From Bacillota bacterium (GTDB lineage Bacteria > Bacillota > Clostridia > Lachnospirales > Lachnospiraceae): a stretch of DNA of 33,740 nucleotides. The translations under genes were made by a program, and so were the position numbers. This document shows, in pieces, positions 24,832 through 33,396 of this stretch. The first letter of the stretch is position 1; each line of letters starts with the position of its first letter. The notes below the pieces were generated by a model. It did not search any database and had not been told where the DNA came from. It saw nothing but the letters and a program-made list of their open reading frames with translations. The DNA lies in the NCBI GenBank assembly GCA_023443225.1, contig JAEZVF010000101.1:1-33740 (forward strand). The letters run 5' to 3'.

Positions 24832-24877
24832 ATGTGCTGTAGACTTACGATATTCGTTGGTATGCAGCGCATTTTTT
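24832..24877 (+). terminator. Terminator after the nitronate monooxygenase-like gene
   Basis: Stem ATGTGCTG/CAGCGCAT (one G-T pair) with a 25-nt loop, followed by six T. Confidence 0.8.
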
Positions 24878-25008
24878 ATGTTATAGTATTTAAACTAATG
24901 ATAAGGGAACCGCAAATGAGTTTAGTCTCATAAATGCAATCAGTTATGCTATTCAATTGGCAGAAAGCAGGAAATAATTTAATTGCCAGTACATATTTAA
25001 ACATAAAT

Positions 25009-25058
25009 AAAAAGACGAAGGTTAATCTGAATTATACAGAAATGACCTTCGTTTTTTT
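25009..25058. terminator. Bidirectional orphan terminator
   Basis: Stem ACGAAGGT/ACCTTCGT (25015-25022 with 25045-25052), 22-nt loop. Seven T follow on the plus strand, and TCTTTTTATTT follows on the minus strand. No gene ends just upstream on the plus strand; the preceding gene already has its own terminator. It fits better as the end of a short minus-strand RNA. Confidence 0.8.
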
Positions 25059-25079
25059 ATAAATTAAATTATTATGTAA

Positions 25080-25108
25080 TTGACATTTAGAAATAAATGT
25101 CTTATAAT
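25080..25108 (+). promoter_or_regulatory. Consensus promoter with embedded 20-bp palindrome
   Basis: TTGACA, 17 bp, TATAAT: both boxes are perfect. From the -35 box to within the spacer lies a perfect palindrome GACATTTA-GAAA-TAAATGTC (25082-25101). Such placement is typical of a repressor operator, because an unregulated promoter of this strength would be very active. Confidence 0.85.
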
Positions 25109-25146
25109 ATTCTGCAAGATATATATAAACACAACAATACAATTAT

Positions 25147-25175
25147 ACTATATCACAATACTGCTGAATTGTCAA
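25147..25175 (-). promoter_or_regulatory. Facing minus-strand promoter
   Basis: TTGACA (25170-25175), 17 bp, TATAGT (25147-25152) read on the minus strand. It points at the plus-strand promoter 40 bp away; the two predicted transcripts overlap. Confidence 0.6.
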
Positions 25176-25216
25176 CCTTTTTTTAAAAATATTTTTAGCG
25201 ATCGGAGGCTTTGTTT

Positions 25217-25735
25217 ATGGAAGAGAAATTTGGTATGATGAATGCGATAAATAAGAATCAGGAAGTATCAGCGTTGCGGGAATGTAATCAGTTTACGAAA
25301 AGCTTTGGTCTAACCTTATCGGATTCAGATATACAAATGTTGATGGAAGAAAAGTTTCGGTCCTTAAAAAATAATGGAAGGGTTGAATTCGGAGAAGGTA
25401 TTTTAAAAAAACTGGTGTTTGAATTTTGTGATTCACCTTATGTGTTGCAGGATAATTATGCTGAGACTCTACAATGTTTACAGGAAATGTTTTATTATTT
25501 TAAGAATGAATCGTTGGATGAGTACAGTGATGATGAGCTCATAGGTATTATGAAAGAATATTTTGAATCTGAGTGTCAGGGTTCTGTTGAGTATCTGCAG
25601 GAATGTAAATTAGAAGATATTTGTCGAAAGAAGAGATACCAAAATGTAAATTATGATTGGGATGATGATAGGGAAGAAGATGATGATATCGAAAAGAATG
25701 ATGAAGGGGAAGGTTATGGGGTTTATTATAAGTAA
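25217..25735 (+). CDS. Uncharacterised protein, probably DUF6323 family
   Basis: 172 residues from the ATG at 25217, which has GGAGG 8 nt upstream; the in-frame TTG at 25211 is too close to the ribosome site. No known catalytic motif. The central part (GRVEFGEGILKKL, FCDSPYVLQDNYAETLQ, FYYFKNESLDEYSDDELI) reads like a conserved alpha-helical clostridial family that I place, from memory, in DUF6323. The C-terminal 30 residues are very acidic (DDDREEDDDIEKNDEGEG). No signal peptide or membrane helix, so it is cytoplasmic. It shares an operon with the next gene, 42 bp downstream, and a tightly controlled promoter. Function unknown. Confidence 0.7.
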   Translation: MEEKFGMMNAINKNQEVSALRECNQFTKSFGLTLSDSDIQMLMEEKFRSLKNNGRVEFGEGILKKLVFEFCDSPYVLQDNYAETLQCLQEMFYYFKNESLDEYSDDELIGIMKEYFESECQGSVEYLQECKLEDICRKKRYQNVNYDWDDDREEDDDIEKNDEGEGYGVYYK

Positions 25736-25777
25736 TATATTAATTGGATATGGGAAGTAAGGAAAGGGGCATAAGTT

Positions 25778-27067
25778 GTGAAGAATCCAGCCATTATTAA
25801 CAGTTTTATTGATAAAGAGTTAAATTCGGACCGGTATTTCGAGTATTTCATAAGAGAAGCGACAGTCAGAAATTTATTAGAACCACAGGAAATGATTCGT
25901 ATTCAAGGGGAATTACAGAAACTTATCGAAGAACAGGTTAGAAAGTACACCAGTGGGGAAAGTAGTTCAGTACGAATAGAAATTGCAGAGAACTTGCTTC
26001 GCTCAATTTATTATTGTCTAGGTATTTCTTTGAAGTATGAACAAGGAGTGGAATCTAAATTAGCATTACTAAAGAATGGAAATATTAAGACTCTTTTCTT
26101 GGAAGGTATTGATCGTATTAAGATAAAGGTAACACAAGCGAAATCAGTTTTTCTTGATATAAAAACAAAACGCCTTCGAGTACACAATTATGCTTATGAG
26201 GATACCATTGTGAATGGGCTGGAAATGTTTTTTGCTGAATATAATCCCCGGTTTTTTGCTCATGACACCCCATGCGACATTGATTATCCACTCTCACATG
26301 ACATTATGAATTATTCTGGAATAGAATATATGTACCGATACCTTAATTGCCTGAATACAGAAAATAAGTTTTGTAGCTATTTTTCTAATGATGCAATCGA
26401 AGCAATTCTCTGCGGATATAGTAAATATTATCAAGAAGATTTGATCAACATCTATGAAGTTGTCTTGGGGAATGCGGTTGCACGTATATTGAGTGAAAAT
26501 GACTTGTCAGAGTTATCGGTTACCGAAGAAGACAGACAGGTGATTGAGAAACTGCTGAGGATAGATAATGGGAAAGAACTTGAAAATAACTTGCATAAAG
26601 CATTTGAACGTATTTGTTCCAGTATGGATTTTAATGAAGAGGAAATTGTTTATCTAAAAAAGGCCATTCAACCCTTATCTGTACGAATAAAACATAATTT
26701 TGAAAATGCTTGTCTTGACAAGATATTTGTCACCGGACGAGATTATTTTGAAAAAGAAGATTATAGCTACCAATCAGGAAAACAAATGGAGAATAAAGCA
26801 TTAAGAAGGGTTATTTCTGAAATTAGGGATTGCAGGTATGTATCGGACAAAATTGCTATTGTTAAGAGAACAGTCAAAAACTTAGAGGACTTAATCGAGA
26901 TCTTGGAAGATTGTTTCTGGGAAGGGGAATATCAGGAAGTATTTTCTCTGTTGAGTGATTATGAACTTACAATGTTAAGAAAGCAGATTGCAGAAGAACA
27001 AGAATGTGGTTATTTGGATTTTGAGACAGGAAATTGGAAGCAAGCTCTTCTTGTGTATGATAAATAA
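25778..27067 (+). CDS. Uncharacterised protein, probably DUF6179 family
   Basis: 429 residues, GTG start with AAAGGGG 8 nt upstream. The protein is soluble and largely alpha-helical, with no recognisable enzyme motif. Conserved-looking blocks include the segment around residues 145-200 (NYAYEDTIVNGLEMFFAEYNPRFFAHDTPC in two pieces) and the C-terminus GYLDFETGNWKQAL. From memory this resembles DUF6179, which is found next to DUF6323 in clostridia; I could not check that. The two probably form a complex or act in one pathway. No terminator is seen before the two-component genes 155 bp downstream. What they do is unknown. Confidence 0.65.
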   Translation: MKNPAIINSFIDKELNSDRYFEYFIREATVRNLLEPQEMIRIQGELQKLIEEQVRKYTSGESSSVRIEIAENLLRSIYYCLGISLKYEQGVESKLALLKNGNIKTLFLEGIDRIKIKVTQAKSVFLDIKTKRLRVHNYAYEDTIVNGLEMFFAEYNPRFFAHDTPCDIDYPLSHDIMNYSGIEYMYRYLNCLNTENKFCSYFSNDAIEAILCGYSKYYQEDLINIYEVVLGNAVARILSENDLSELSVTEEDRQVIEKLLRIDNGKELENNLHKAFERICSSMDFNEEEIVYLKKAIQPLSVRIKHNFENACLDKIFVTGRDYFEKEDYSYQSGKQMENKALRRVISEIRDCRYVSDKIAIVKRTVKNLEDLIEILEDCFWEGEYQEVFSLLSDYELTMLRKQIAEEQECGYLDFETGNWKQALLVYDK

Positions 27068-27222
27068 GGGCGTAAGAAATCGTCACTATTTTAGCATTAC
27101 TAGTAAGTAAATCATTTTTGTGTAGAAGAATATGTTAAAAATTAGTATAATTAAATGCTATAGAACATCAGTGGAGAAAACTTAATTAATTTAAGAACAA
27201 ATAACAAAGAGAGGGGATTTTT

Positions 27223-27870
27223 ATGGCTGACATATTGATTGTAGATGATGAAGCGTCTATTAATGACGTGATAAAGAGAAATTTAAAGATGGTTGGTCAT
27301 ATCTGTGACCAGGCATATGATGGCAGAGAGGCTGTAAGCAAGATTGAGAGTGGGCACTACGATCTGATTCTATTAGATGTAATGTTACCATATTTAACCG
27401 GATTTGAGATCATTCGTAAGGTGAAAGGCACTCCAGTGATATTTATAACGGCAAAGGACAATTTAGATGACAAGCTTTGTGGCCTGACTTCCGGAGCAGA
27501 GGATTATATAGTGAAACCTTTTGATGTTCTGGAACTTATCGCAAGAATTAACATTGTACTCAGAAGAACATCGGAAAGTGGAAATAAAGTTAAAATGAAT
27601 GATGTTGTGGTGGATATGAGTAGCAAGACTGTAACCTATAAACAGAAGGAAGTTGAACTTGCACCGCAGGAGTACCAACTTTTGGAGGTCTTAATTATAA
27701 ACAGGAATCTGGCACTTAGTAGGGAGAAACTACTTGAACTTGCATGGGGGTATGACTTTGAAGGTGATACTAGGACGGTAGATGTACATATTCAGCGGCT
27801 TAGAAAGAAACTGGGATTCGAGGAGAGAATCAAGACCGTTTATAAGATGGGATATAGATTACAATTATAA
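27223..27870 (+). CDS. OmpR/PhoB-family response regulator
   Basis: 215 residues. The receiver domain (1-115) has the acidic pair D8/D9, phospho-acceptor D52 (LLDVMLP), T76 and K98 (IVKPFD). The C-terminal winged helix (about 125-213) has the Trans_reg_C features SREKLLELAWGYDFEGDTR, TVDVHIQRLRKKL and VYKMGYRL. GAGAGGGG precedes the ATG. The partner histidine kinase is the next gene, about 100 bp downstream. The three surface-protein genes behind the kinase are likely in the same transcript, and autoregulation would make them its targets. Confidence 0.95.
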   Translation: MADILIVDDEASINDVIKRNLKMVGHICDQAYDGREAVSKIESGHYDLILLDVMLPYLTGFEIIRKVKGTPVIFITAKDNLDDKLCGLTSGAEDYIVKPFDVLELIARINIVLRRTSESGNKVKMNDVVVDMSSKTVTYKQKEVELAPQEYQLLEVLIINRNLALSREKLLELAWGYDFEGDTRTVDVHIQRLRKKLGFEERIKTVYKMGYRLQL

Positions 27871-27978
27871 GGTACAAATGAAAAAGGAAAGGTTAGATTG
27901 CAGCTGCCATAAACTTTCAACTTGGTTCAGAGGTGGTAACACATCGGCAAGCAGATGTGATATGCAGTGGGTATAAAA

Positions 27979-29388
27979 ATGAGGTTTAGTCAGAAGATAT
28001 ATCTGATAATGCTGTTGCTATTTGCACTCACATTTAACATAGGTATATATGCAGTTATACATTATTCGTATAAAGAAGAATATGAGAACACCAAGCAGCA
28101 GGCTGCCCGTGAATCATATTTTCTAATGTCGTCATTTTACAACGATTTTTATAGTATTGATGAATTAAGCACGTTAACATACGATAAGATAGAGATAATT
28201 TTTAATGGATACCAGAAATACTATAAAGAACAGGGGATTTCGCTGGAATTTTATGAAGGCAGCTCGCGCCTACATGGAGCAATATGGGAAATTGCGGGTG
28301 ATCGAGAGGAACTTAAGGTTGTAGAGAATGAACAGAATATTTTGACTAGGACAATCCAAGGAAAATCATATATTTTTATATCAGGAAGACTACAGGGAGA
28401 TTACAGCCGATATATGCTTGTACTATCATATCCTTTAGATTCTCTTGAAGCAACGAGAGAAAATATGCTGTCTTTTATCATAAAGATTGACATAATATTT
28501 ATGTCTGCACTTGCGGTTTTACTTGCCGTCATTATCAAGAAAGTATTCACCCCATTAGTTGTACTTTCAAAAGCGACAGATAATATTGCGAAGGGTAATT
28601 ATTCTAATATTATTGAAATACGTGGTAGGAATGAATTTGGGGAATTAGCCGAAAAGTTCAACATAATGAGTAAAAAGATAGAGGAAAAAATTGAAGATAT
28701 CCGTCTTGAAGGAGAGAGAAGGAGAAAATTAGTGGAAAATATGTCGCATGAACTGAGAACACCACTGACTTCTATCTCCGGATATGCAGAATATATGATG
28801 ATGGCTGAGATAGATGAGGAAGAAAAACAAGAGGTTCTTAACTATATTGTGGCAGAGTCCAGACGCCTATCGAATCTCAGCAATTCGCTGCTCAGTATAG
28901 CAGATTTCCGTGAAAATAGAATTGAAATGGAGAAACTTCAGATCCAAGAGCTGGAAGATTTTTTGCGTAAAACATTCAGCCACAAAATTAAAGAAAAGTC
29001 AATTAAACTTGATTTTTTCAGTGAAGCTAAGATCCTTAGAGGTAATAGGGATATGGTAGAGATGCTATTTTCTAATCTTATTGAAAATGCAGTCAGGGCA
29101 TGTGATGTTGGGGGACATGTGACTGTGACATTTGAAAAAAAGGATAATCTTGTTACGAAGATTTCGGATAATGGAATTGGAATGGTTGAAGAGGAAGTGC
29201 AAAAGATCAAAGAGCCTTTTTACAGGGTTGATAAAGCGCGTAGTAGAGAAGCAGGAGGAGTAGGGCTTGGAGTTACCTTATGCCAACAGATAGTCGAGTG
29301 TCATGGAGCAAAGATGCGATACGAATCAGAGCTGGGAAGAGGAACTACGGTTGAAATAATCTGGAATAATCAAGAAAAGGTTAACTGA
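27979..29388 (+). CDS. Membrane sensor histidine kinase
   Basis: 469 residues from the ATG at 27979; a GTG four codons earlier (27967) is an equal choice, as neither has a good ribosome site. A first transmembrane helix (about 7-30) is followed by an extracellular sensor of about 135 residues without a known fold, then a second helix (about 168-190) and a HAMP domain. HisKA carries the phospho-accepting His in MSHELRTPLTSISGY (residue 257), and the HATPase has N box NLIENAVRA, G1 SDNGIGM and G2 GGVGLGVTL. It pairs with the preceding regulator. The 100-bp gap between the two is unusually long for such a pair. It should sense an envelope signal. Confidence 0.93.
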   Translation: MRFSQKIYLIMLLLFALTFNIGIYAVIHYSYKEEYENTKQQAARESYFLMSSFYNDFYSIDELSTLTYDKIEIIFNGYQKYYKEQGISLEFYEGSSRLHGAIWEIAGDREELKVVENEQNILTRTIQGKSYIFISGRLQGDYSRYMLVLSYPLDSLEATRENMLSFIIKIDIIFMSALAVLLAVIIKKVFTPLVVLSKATDNIAKGNYSNIIEIRGRNEFGELAEKFNIMSKKIEEKIEDIRLEGERRRKLVENMSHELRTPLTSISGYAEYMMMAEIDEEEKQEVLNYIVAESRRLSNLSNSLLSIADFRENRIEMEKLQIQELEDFLRKTFSHKIKEKSIKLDFFSEAKILRGNRDMVEMLFSNLIENAVRACDVGGHVTVTFEKKDNLVTKISDNGIGMVEEEVQKIKEPFYRVDKARSREAGGVGLGVTLCQQIVECHGAKMRYESELGRGTTVEIIWNNQEKVN

Positions 29389-29532
29389 AATAAAGGTTTG
29401 GTGTCATAAGGCCCAAATAAACCCTAAACCAAAATTTACAACTTCGTAATAAGTTATTTATTATTCCATTAAAACTTTCCTTTATGATTAAAATCAGAAA
29501 CATAAATCATGTTTCAAATTTTAAGATAGGAG

Positions 29533-30434
29533 ATGATTGGTATAAAAAAAATTATATGCTTTAAATTGGTAATTATTATTGGAGTTGTGACAGCGTTGGT
29601 ATCACAGGGATGCAGTAGCAATGGCTCCGTTAATGCCTCTGAAGTTTTAGTAAAATCAGAAAAAATGTATTCTTATGAAAGCAAGGAGAAATTGGATATA
29701 GACTACTGGAGTATTTTCACAGAGGAATATCTGACTGAGCTTCGTGAAACATATAATCTGGAGGAACTGGTAAGCGGGTGCAGTTCTGATTTGGAGATGG
29801 TAGTTGCAGTTTCGGATTGGGTAACTAATCTATGGGAACACGATGGAAACAATATACCAGAAGATGATGATCCGTTGTATATACTGAAACAAGTGACTGA
29901 GAATGGCGCAAATACAGATGTGTGGAGTACGGTATTGTTACAACAGTATGCTTAACATCACTTGGTATTACTGCAAGAACCTTGCACCTGAAAACAAAAG
30001 ATTGTCAAACTAGAAGGGAAGGGGCAGGACATGTGATTTCAGAAGTTTATCTTAATGATTTGGATAAATGGATTATGGTGGATTCACAGTTTGGAGCCAT
30101 TCCAATGTTAGGGAGTATTCCGATGAATACAGTGGAATTTGCAGCAGCTCTTGAAGAAGAAATGGAGGAACTGGTCGTACTATGGGTTTCTGGTAAGGAA
30201 GCTTCTACTAATGAGTATGATGTAGAGGAATCATATTATCAGTGGATAAAAGAATATCTGTATTATCTTGATACTGTATATTATGTTGATACAAAACACG
30301 GTGTAGAGCCTGTTAGCATCATGCTTCTACCAAAAGGAGCTAAGGCGCCTAAGATATTTCAGAAAAAGTATTCTATTAGTATGGATTTCTATATAAAGTC
30401 AGTGATAGATTTCTATCCTAAGTGTGAATTTTGA
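29533..30434 (+). pseudogene. Transglutaminase-like lipoprotein, broken by a one-base frameshift
   Basis: Frame 1 (29533-29955) gives a signal peptide ending VSQGC (lipoprotein-like) and the first half of a transglutaminase-like domain, then stops after a spurious NTDVWSTVLLQQYA. Frame 2 continues as KYRCVEYGIVTTVCLTSLGI, which is the sequence expected for the family, with the catalytic Cys at 29919-29921, His in GAGHV (30030) and Asp in MVDSQ (30081). One extra A in the run of three at 29910-29912 would join both halves into about 300 residues. So a single A has been lost, or the read is wrong. The gene follows a histidine kinase and its end overlaps the next gene (TTGA). The ATG lies directly after AGGAG. 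Confidence 0.8.
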
Positions 30435-31795
30435 ATATATTTAGCAGAAAGAAGTCAGAAGATATGAAGAGAAAAGATATCGTTGTAGCTATATTAACTG
30501 TTTTGTTAATTGTCCTTAACACCTTAATAACAATATATTTCATAAATTATGATGAGAAAAAACAGATGGCGGTAATGGATAAAATAGTACTAAATCACAG
30601 TGCCTTACATACGGATCGTAAGGAAGGAGAAGAAATTAATTATTTTCCGGAAGATATCGTAGAAAATGATAATAACATATCTGAGGATGGAACTAATTAT
30701 AATATCATTGTCGAAGACGGCGCAGATGACTCGGACTGCATTATATCTATTGTACAGGCGGTAAGCATAGGAATAAAATCCATTGAGCAACAGTCCGGAG
30801 TTAACTTTGATGATGCAGATGTTAGTGTCAGCAGGTATGATGCAGATAGAAATGTGACCTGGCATTGTGTAGCAGAGATTAAAACGGATGGGGCGGATTA
30901 TGATGAAACTGGATATAGATTTGAATTCAATATTGATGGAAACAGCGGAAAGCTACTTAGTAGTAGGCTATATGTGAAAGATGAGGAGTTTAAAGATGTT
31001 TGGTTTTCAGATAGGAATACAAATACTCTGGAAAACAAAATTGATCATCAAAAAGTGGAGGCCTATAACTCCCTTGATATTGATATAAAGAATACTATAA
31101 ATATTGAGGTTCAGTATAGTGATTCCTATTCAATCAGTGCCAAGTATTATGGCAGTAAAAACAAGTTATCATATCAAGTTAATGATGGAATTCTTAAAAT
31201 AACATCTGATAACAATTCTATAAGAAATAATTATGTTGATACGCTTACCCTTACTGTACCAGAGGGAACAGCACTTGACGCTGTTACAGTGAAGCTGGAA
31301 AGTGGTAACTATATGATGGAGGGTATGCCAGTAGACATGATAAATGTTTTCTTAGAAATTGGTAATCTTACTTTGATGAATATAAGTTCATCAAATGGAA
31401 TTTTTCATGTTGTGGCTGGGAATGTAGATATGAAAAAGTGCATTAGCAAAGAATATTCAATAGAAGTTGAAAGTGGAAATGTTAATATGGATAATTGTAC
31501 TAGCGATCAGAACAATATTAATGTTGAAGCGGGATATATAGTCCTTGCTGGAACAATTATGGGTAAAACAAAATGCACGATGGAAGCGGGAGGAGTTATA
31601 ATTAACTGTAGCGGACTGGCAAAGGATTATGATTATATGTTAAAAAGCAATATTGGACAGGTTTTTGTAAACGGCGAGTCAAGCAGGAGAGAACTTAGTA
31701 GTGACAATAACCTTGTAAATATGATAAATGTAAATATAGAGGTTGGGAAAGCAGAACTTAATTTTGAGTCAAGACGGTTACAAACAGATAAATAG
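30431..31795 (+). CDS. Membrane-anchored PepSY plus DUF4097-like beta-solenoid protein
   Basis: 454 residues from a TTG that overlaps the TGA of the previous gene; an ATG at 30464 is an alternative start. One transmembrane helix (about 18-39) is near the N-terminus, so the rest is outside. Residues about 103-182 resemble a PepSY domain (DCIISIVQAVSIG to DGNSGKLL). The C-terminal half (about 205-450) has a repeating pattern at roughly 20-residue intervals: LESGNYMME, LEIGNLTLM, VVAGNVDMK, VESGNVNMD, VEAGYIVLA, MEAGGVIIN, IEVGKAELN. This is the look of a DUF4097/YvlB-type beta-solenoid. It sits in the operon behind the two-component genes. Function unknown; envelope stress sensing is a guess. 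Confidence 0.75.
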   Translation: MNIFSRKKSEDMKRKDIVVAILTVLLIVLNTLITIYFINYDEKKQMAVMDKIVLNHSALHTDRKEGEEINYFPEDIVENDNNISEDGTNYNIIVEDGADDSDCIISIVQAVSIGIKSIEQQSGVNFDDADVSVSRYDADRNVTWHCVAEIKTDGADYDETGYRFEFNIDGNSGKLLSSRLYVKDEEFKDVWFSDRNTNTLENKIDHQKVEAYNSLDIDIKNTINIEVQYSDSYSISAKYYGSKNKLSYQVNDGILKITSDNNSIRNNYVDTLTLTVPEGTALDAVTVKLESGNYMMEGMPVDMINVFLEIGNLTLMNISSSNGIFHVVAGNVDMKKCISKEYSIEVESGNVNMDNCTSDQNNINVEAGYIVLAGTIMGKTKCTMEAGGVIINCSGLAKDYDYMLKSNIGQVFVNGESSRRELSSDNNLVNMINVNIEVGKAELNFESRRLQTDK

Positions 31796-31826
31796 TTATA
31801 ATTATAAGAAGGAAGAGAGATCTATT

Positions 31827-33209
31827 ATGAAGACTAAAGTTTTAATTGTTATTCTTGGAACAATCCTTTTCTTTACAGCTTGTGGAAGTTCAGAAGAAAA
31901 AGAAACCATAAATGATAGCAATATATCAATAAATCAAGATACATATAAAGCAGAAGAAAAATTGTTTGCAGATGAAAATATTAATAAAACAGAAATGAAA
32001 TTAAATGAACATATCGCCATTTGGACAGCTGATTTAACTGAAATGCGAGACTCTCTTCCAAAGCTAGCAATTGGATTTACTCGTTTTCTTAGCTTAGAAG
32101 AATGGGAGAATAGTATAGATACCTTAATTATGGATATGAATTCCTCCTATATGTCTGATGAAGAAATTGTATATAGAACAAAAGAGATAATTGCCAAAGT
32201 AAGAAACGCACATACATGGTTTGTTAATAATGCATACGAATATAATATGTTTTATTATCCAATCAGTTTTATGAAAATGGCTGACGGAGATTATTATATA
32301 ACCGGCGTACCGGAAAATTATAAAGAAGTTTTTGGGGCTAAGATTGAAGCAATTAACGGGAATTCTATGGATGAAGTTATAGACGAATACAAGAGGATTT
32401 ATCCTTGCGAAACTGAAATAGCTATTGAAGGTAGTATCGGAACAGATATGATGAGTTACAATGATCTTTCATATTTAGGGCTCGCGAATGAAAAGAAATG
32501 CCAATTTTCACTTATTCTAAGAAATGGCGAAAGAAAAGATATTATGATAGAACCATTATTAGAGGATGAAATCAAAAATTGTACTGCATATACTTTAAAA
32601 GATCATATTGATGTGCTGCCCTTGCGTTTACAGCAATCGGAAGGAACAAATGATAATTACTGGTATAAGATAGATGAAGTTAATAGAGTGTTTTATTTTA
32701 AATATAATAGAGGTGTAGACGAGGAGAAATATATTGACTTTAGTGACAAAATGGTAGAAACTATGGTGGCGAATCAGGACAAGTATGATAAATTTGTAGT
32801 TGATTTACGAACGAATCCTGGTGGAAACGCCAGATTTCTTATGAACTTTTTATTTAAATATAATAATTTTTTAAAAGTACAGGATACACGTATTTTGGTT
32901 GGAAATATAACTTTTTCGGGTGGAATTGCAGCTGTCGATGATTTTTTATATTACGTAAACAAGGTTACAATATACGGAAGTGAAACAGGAGGTATTGTTG
33001 GTGGTTTTACTGATTCAGGAACTTTAAAGCTAGATAAATCTGGGAACGCAATAAATTATAGTACGTTATTAACAGGCTATTCTAGACTTGCGGAAAGGAA
33101 AAAGCAAACAGACATCTGGCGAGGCATAATTCCAGATGTAGAAGTTGTTCCAACGATTGATGAATATCTATCGGGATATGATACAGTATATGAAAAGGCA
33201 GTTGAATAG
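31827..33209 (+). CDS. S41-like (tail-specific protease type) lipoprotein
   Basis: 460 residues from the ATG at 31827, with AAGGAAGAGAG upstream. The longer frame from 31743 is a read-back into the previous gene. A signal peptide with lipobox FTAC ends at Cys19. The segment RNAHTWF (about 126-132) matches the S41 D.HT region, and a PDZ-like stretch follows (about 160-190). The core has DLRTNPGGN (326-334) and FSGGIAAVDDF with presumptive catalytic Ser364. The catalytic Lys position is not obvious, so it may be inactive or of the DUF/S41 subfamily that lacks a dyad. It is the last of three surface-protein genes behind the two-component pair. Confidence 0.82.
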   Translation: MKTKVLIVILGTILFFTACGSSEEKETINDSNISINQDTYKAEEKLFADENINKTEMKLNEHIAIWTADLTEMRDSLPKLAIGFTRFLSLEEWENSIDTLIMDMNSSYMSDEEIVYRTKEIIAKVRNAHTWFVNNAYEYNMFYYPISFMKMADGDYYITGVPENYKEVFGAKIEAINGNSMDEVIDEYKRIYPCETEIAIEGSIGTDMMSYNDLSYLGLANEKKCQFSLILRNGERKDIMIEPLLEDEIKNCTAYTLKDHIDVLPLRLQQSEGTNDNYWYKIDEVNRVFYFKYNRGVDEEKYIDFSDKMVETMVANQDKYDKFVVDLRTNPGGNARFLMNFLFKYNNFLKVQDTRILVGNITFSGGIAAVDDFLYYVNKVTIYGSETGGIVGGFTDSGTLKLDKSGNAINYSTLLTGYSRLAERKKQTDIWRGIIPDVEVVPTIDEYLSGYDTVYEKAVE

Positions 33210-33227
33210 CTAAAAACTAAAAAATGC

Positions 33228-33256
33228 TTGCCATACCAAGAAAACTATGATAAAAT
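33228..33256 (+). promoter_or_regulatory. Promoter of rpsF
   Basis: TTGCCA, 17 bp, TAAAAT. A start near 33263 gives a leader of about 134 nt. No terminator is seen between the S41-like gene and this promoter. Confidence 0.6.
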
Positions 33257-33262
33257 CTATAT

Positions 33263-33396
33263 TTGTGATATGTTAATAAAAATTATTCCTTGCTCTTTAC
33301 ACACAGATGGATAGGTGCGCTATTCCAGAAGTCAATGCATACCACCGTGGTACATTGCGATAAAGGGCCAGAGACCAGAAGGAGGTGCAGACAACT
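33263..33396 (+). promoter_or_regulatory. rpsF leader, candidate S6:S18 autoregulatory RNA
   Basis: The leader contains TACCACCGTGGTA (33339-33351), a short hairpin around CACCG, with GCA/TGC sequences outside it. The S6:S18 RNA motif, known in many bacteria, displays a CCG in a bulge that mimics the S18 site on 16S rRNA. Here the CCG sits in or next to the loop, so the assignment is tentative. Confidence 0.45.

Larger units (their letters stand above)
25009..25140 (-). ncRNA. Possible minus-strand small RNA, about 130 nt
   Basis: This is predicted from a promoter (TTGACA-17-TATAGT, 25147-25175) whose start would be near 25140 and from the hairpin with T-tract that would end it. The RNA would contain the hairpin formed by GACATTTA/TAAATGTC and the terminator hairpin. 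It overlaps about 25 nt of the 5' end of the opposing mRNA. No open reading frame is evident. Not confirmed by any family match. Confidence 0.45.
24878..25210. other. Intergenic control region of the DUF gene pair
   Basis: 333 bp. The left part (24878-25014) shows no gene. The right part holds a bidirectional terminator (25015-25058), a consensus plus-strand promoter with a palindrome (25080-25108), and a facing minus-strand promoter (25147-25175). Confidence 0.8.

Noticed and set aside
25082..25101. The palindrome in the DUF promoter as a further site of the WYL regulator
   Set aside because: It shares the GACAT/ATGTC half-site but the spacing is 10 instead of 3, and half of the match is simply the -35 box.
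27925..27960. T-box-like sequence GAGGTGGTAACAC before the histidine kinase
   Set aside because: It lacks the T-box antiterminator consensus, stem I and a terminator, and a kinase is not a T-box target.
27782..27976. 64-residue frame between response regulator and kinase
   Set aside because: It overlaps the regulator in another frame and has no ribosome site or recognisable family.
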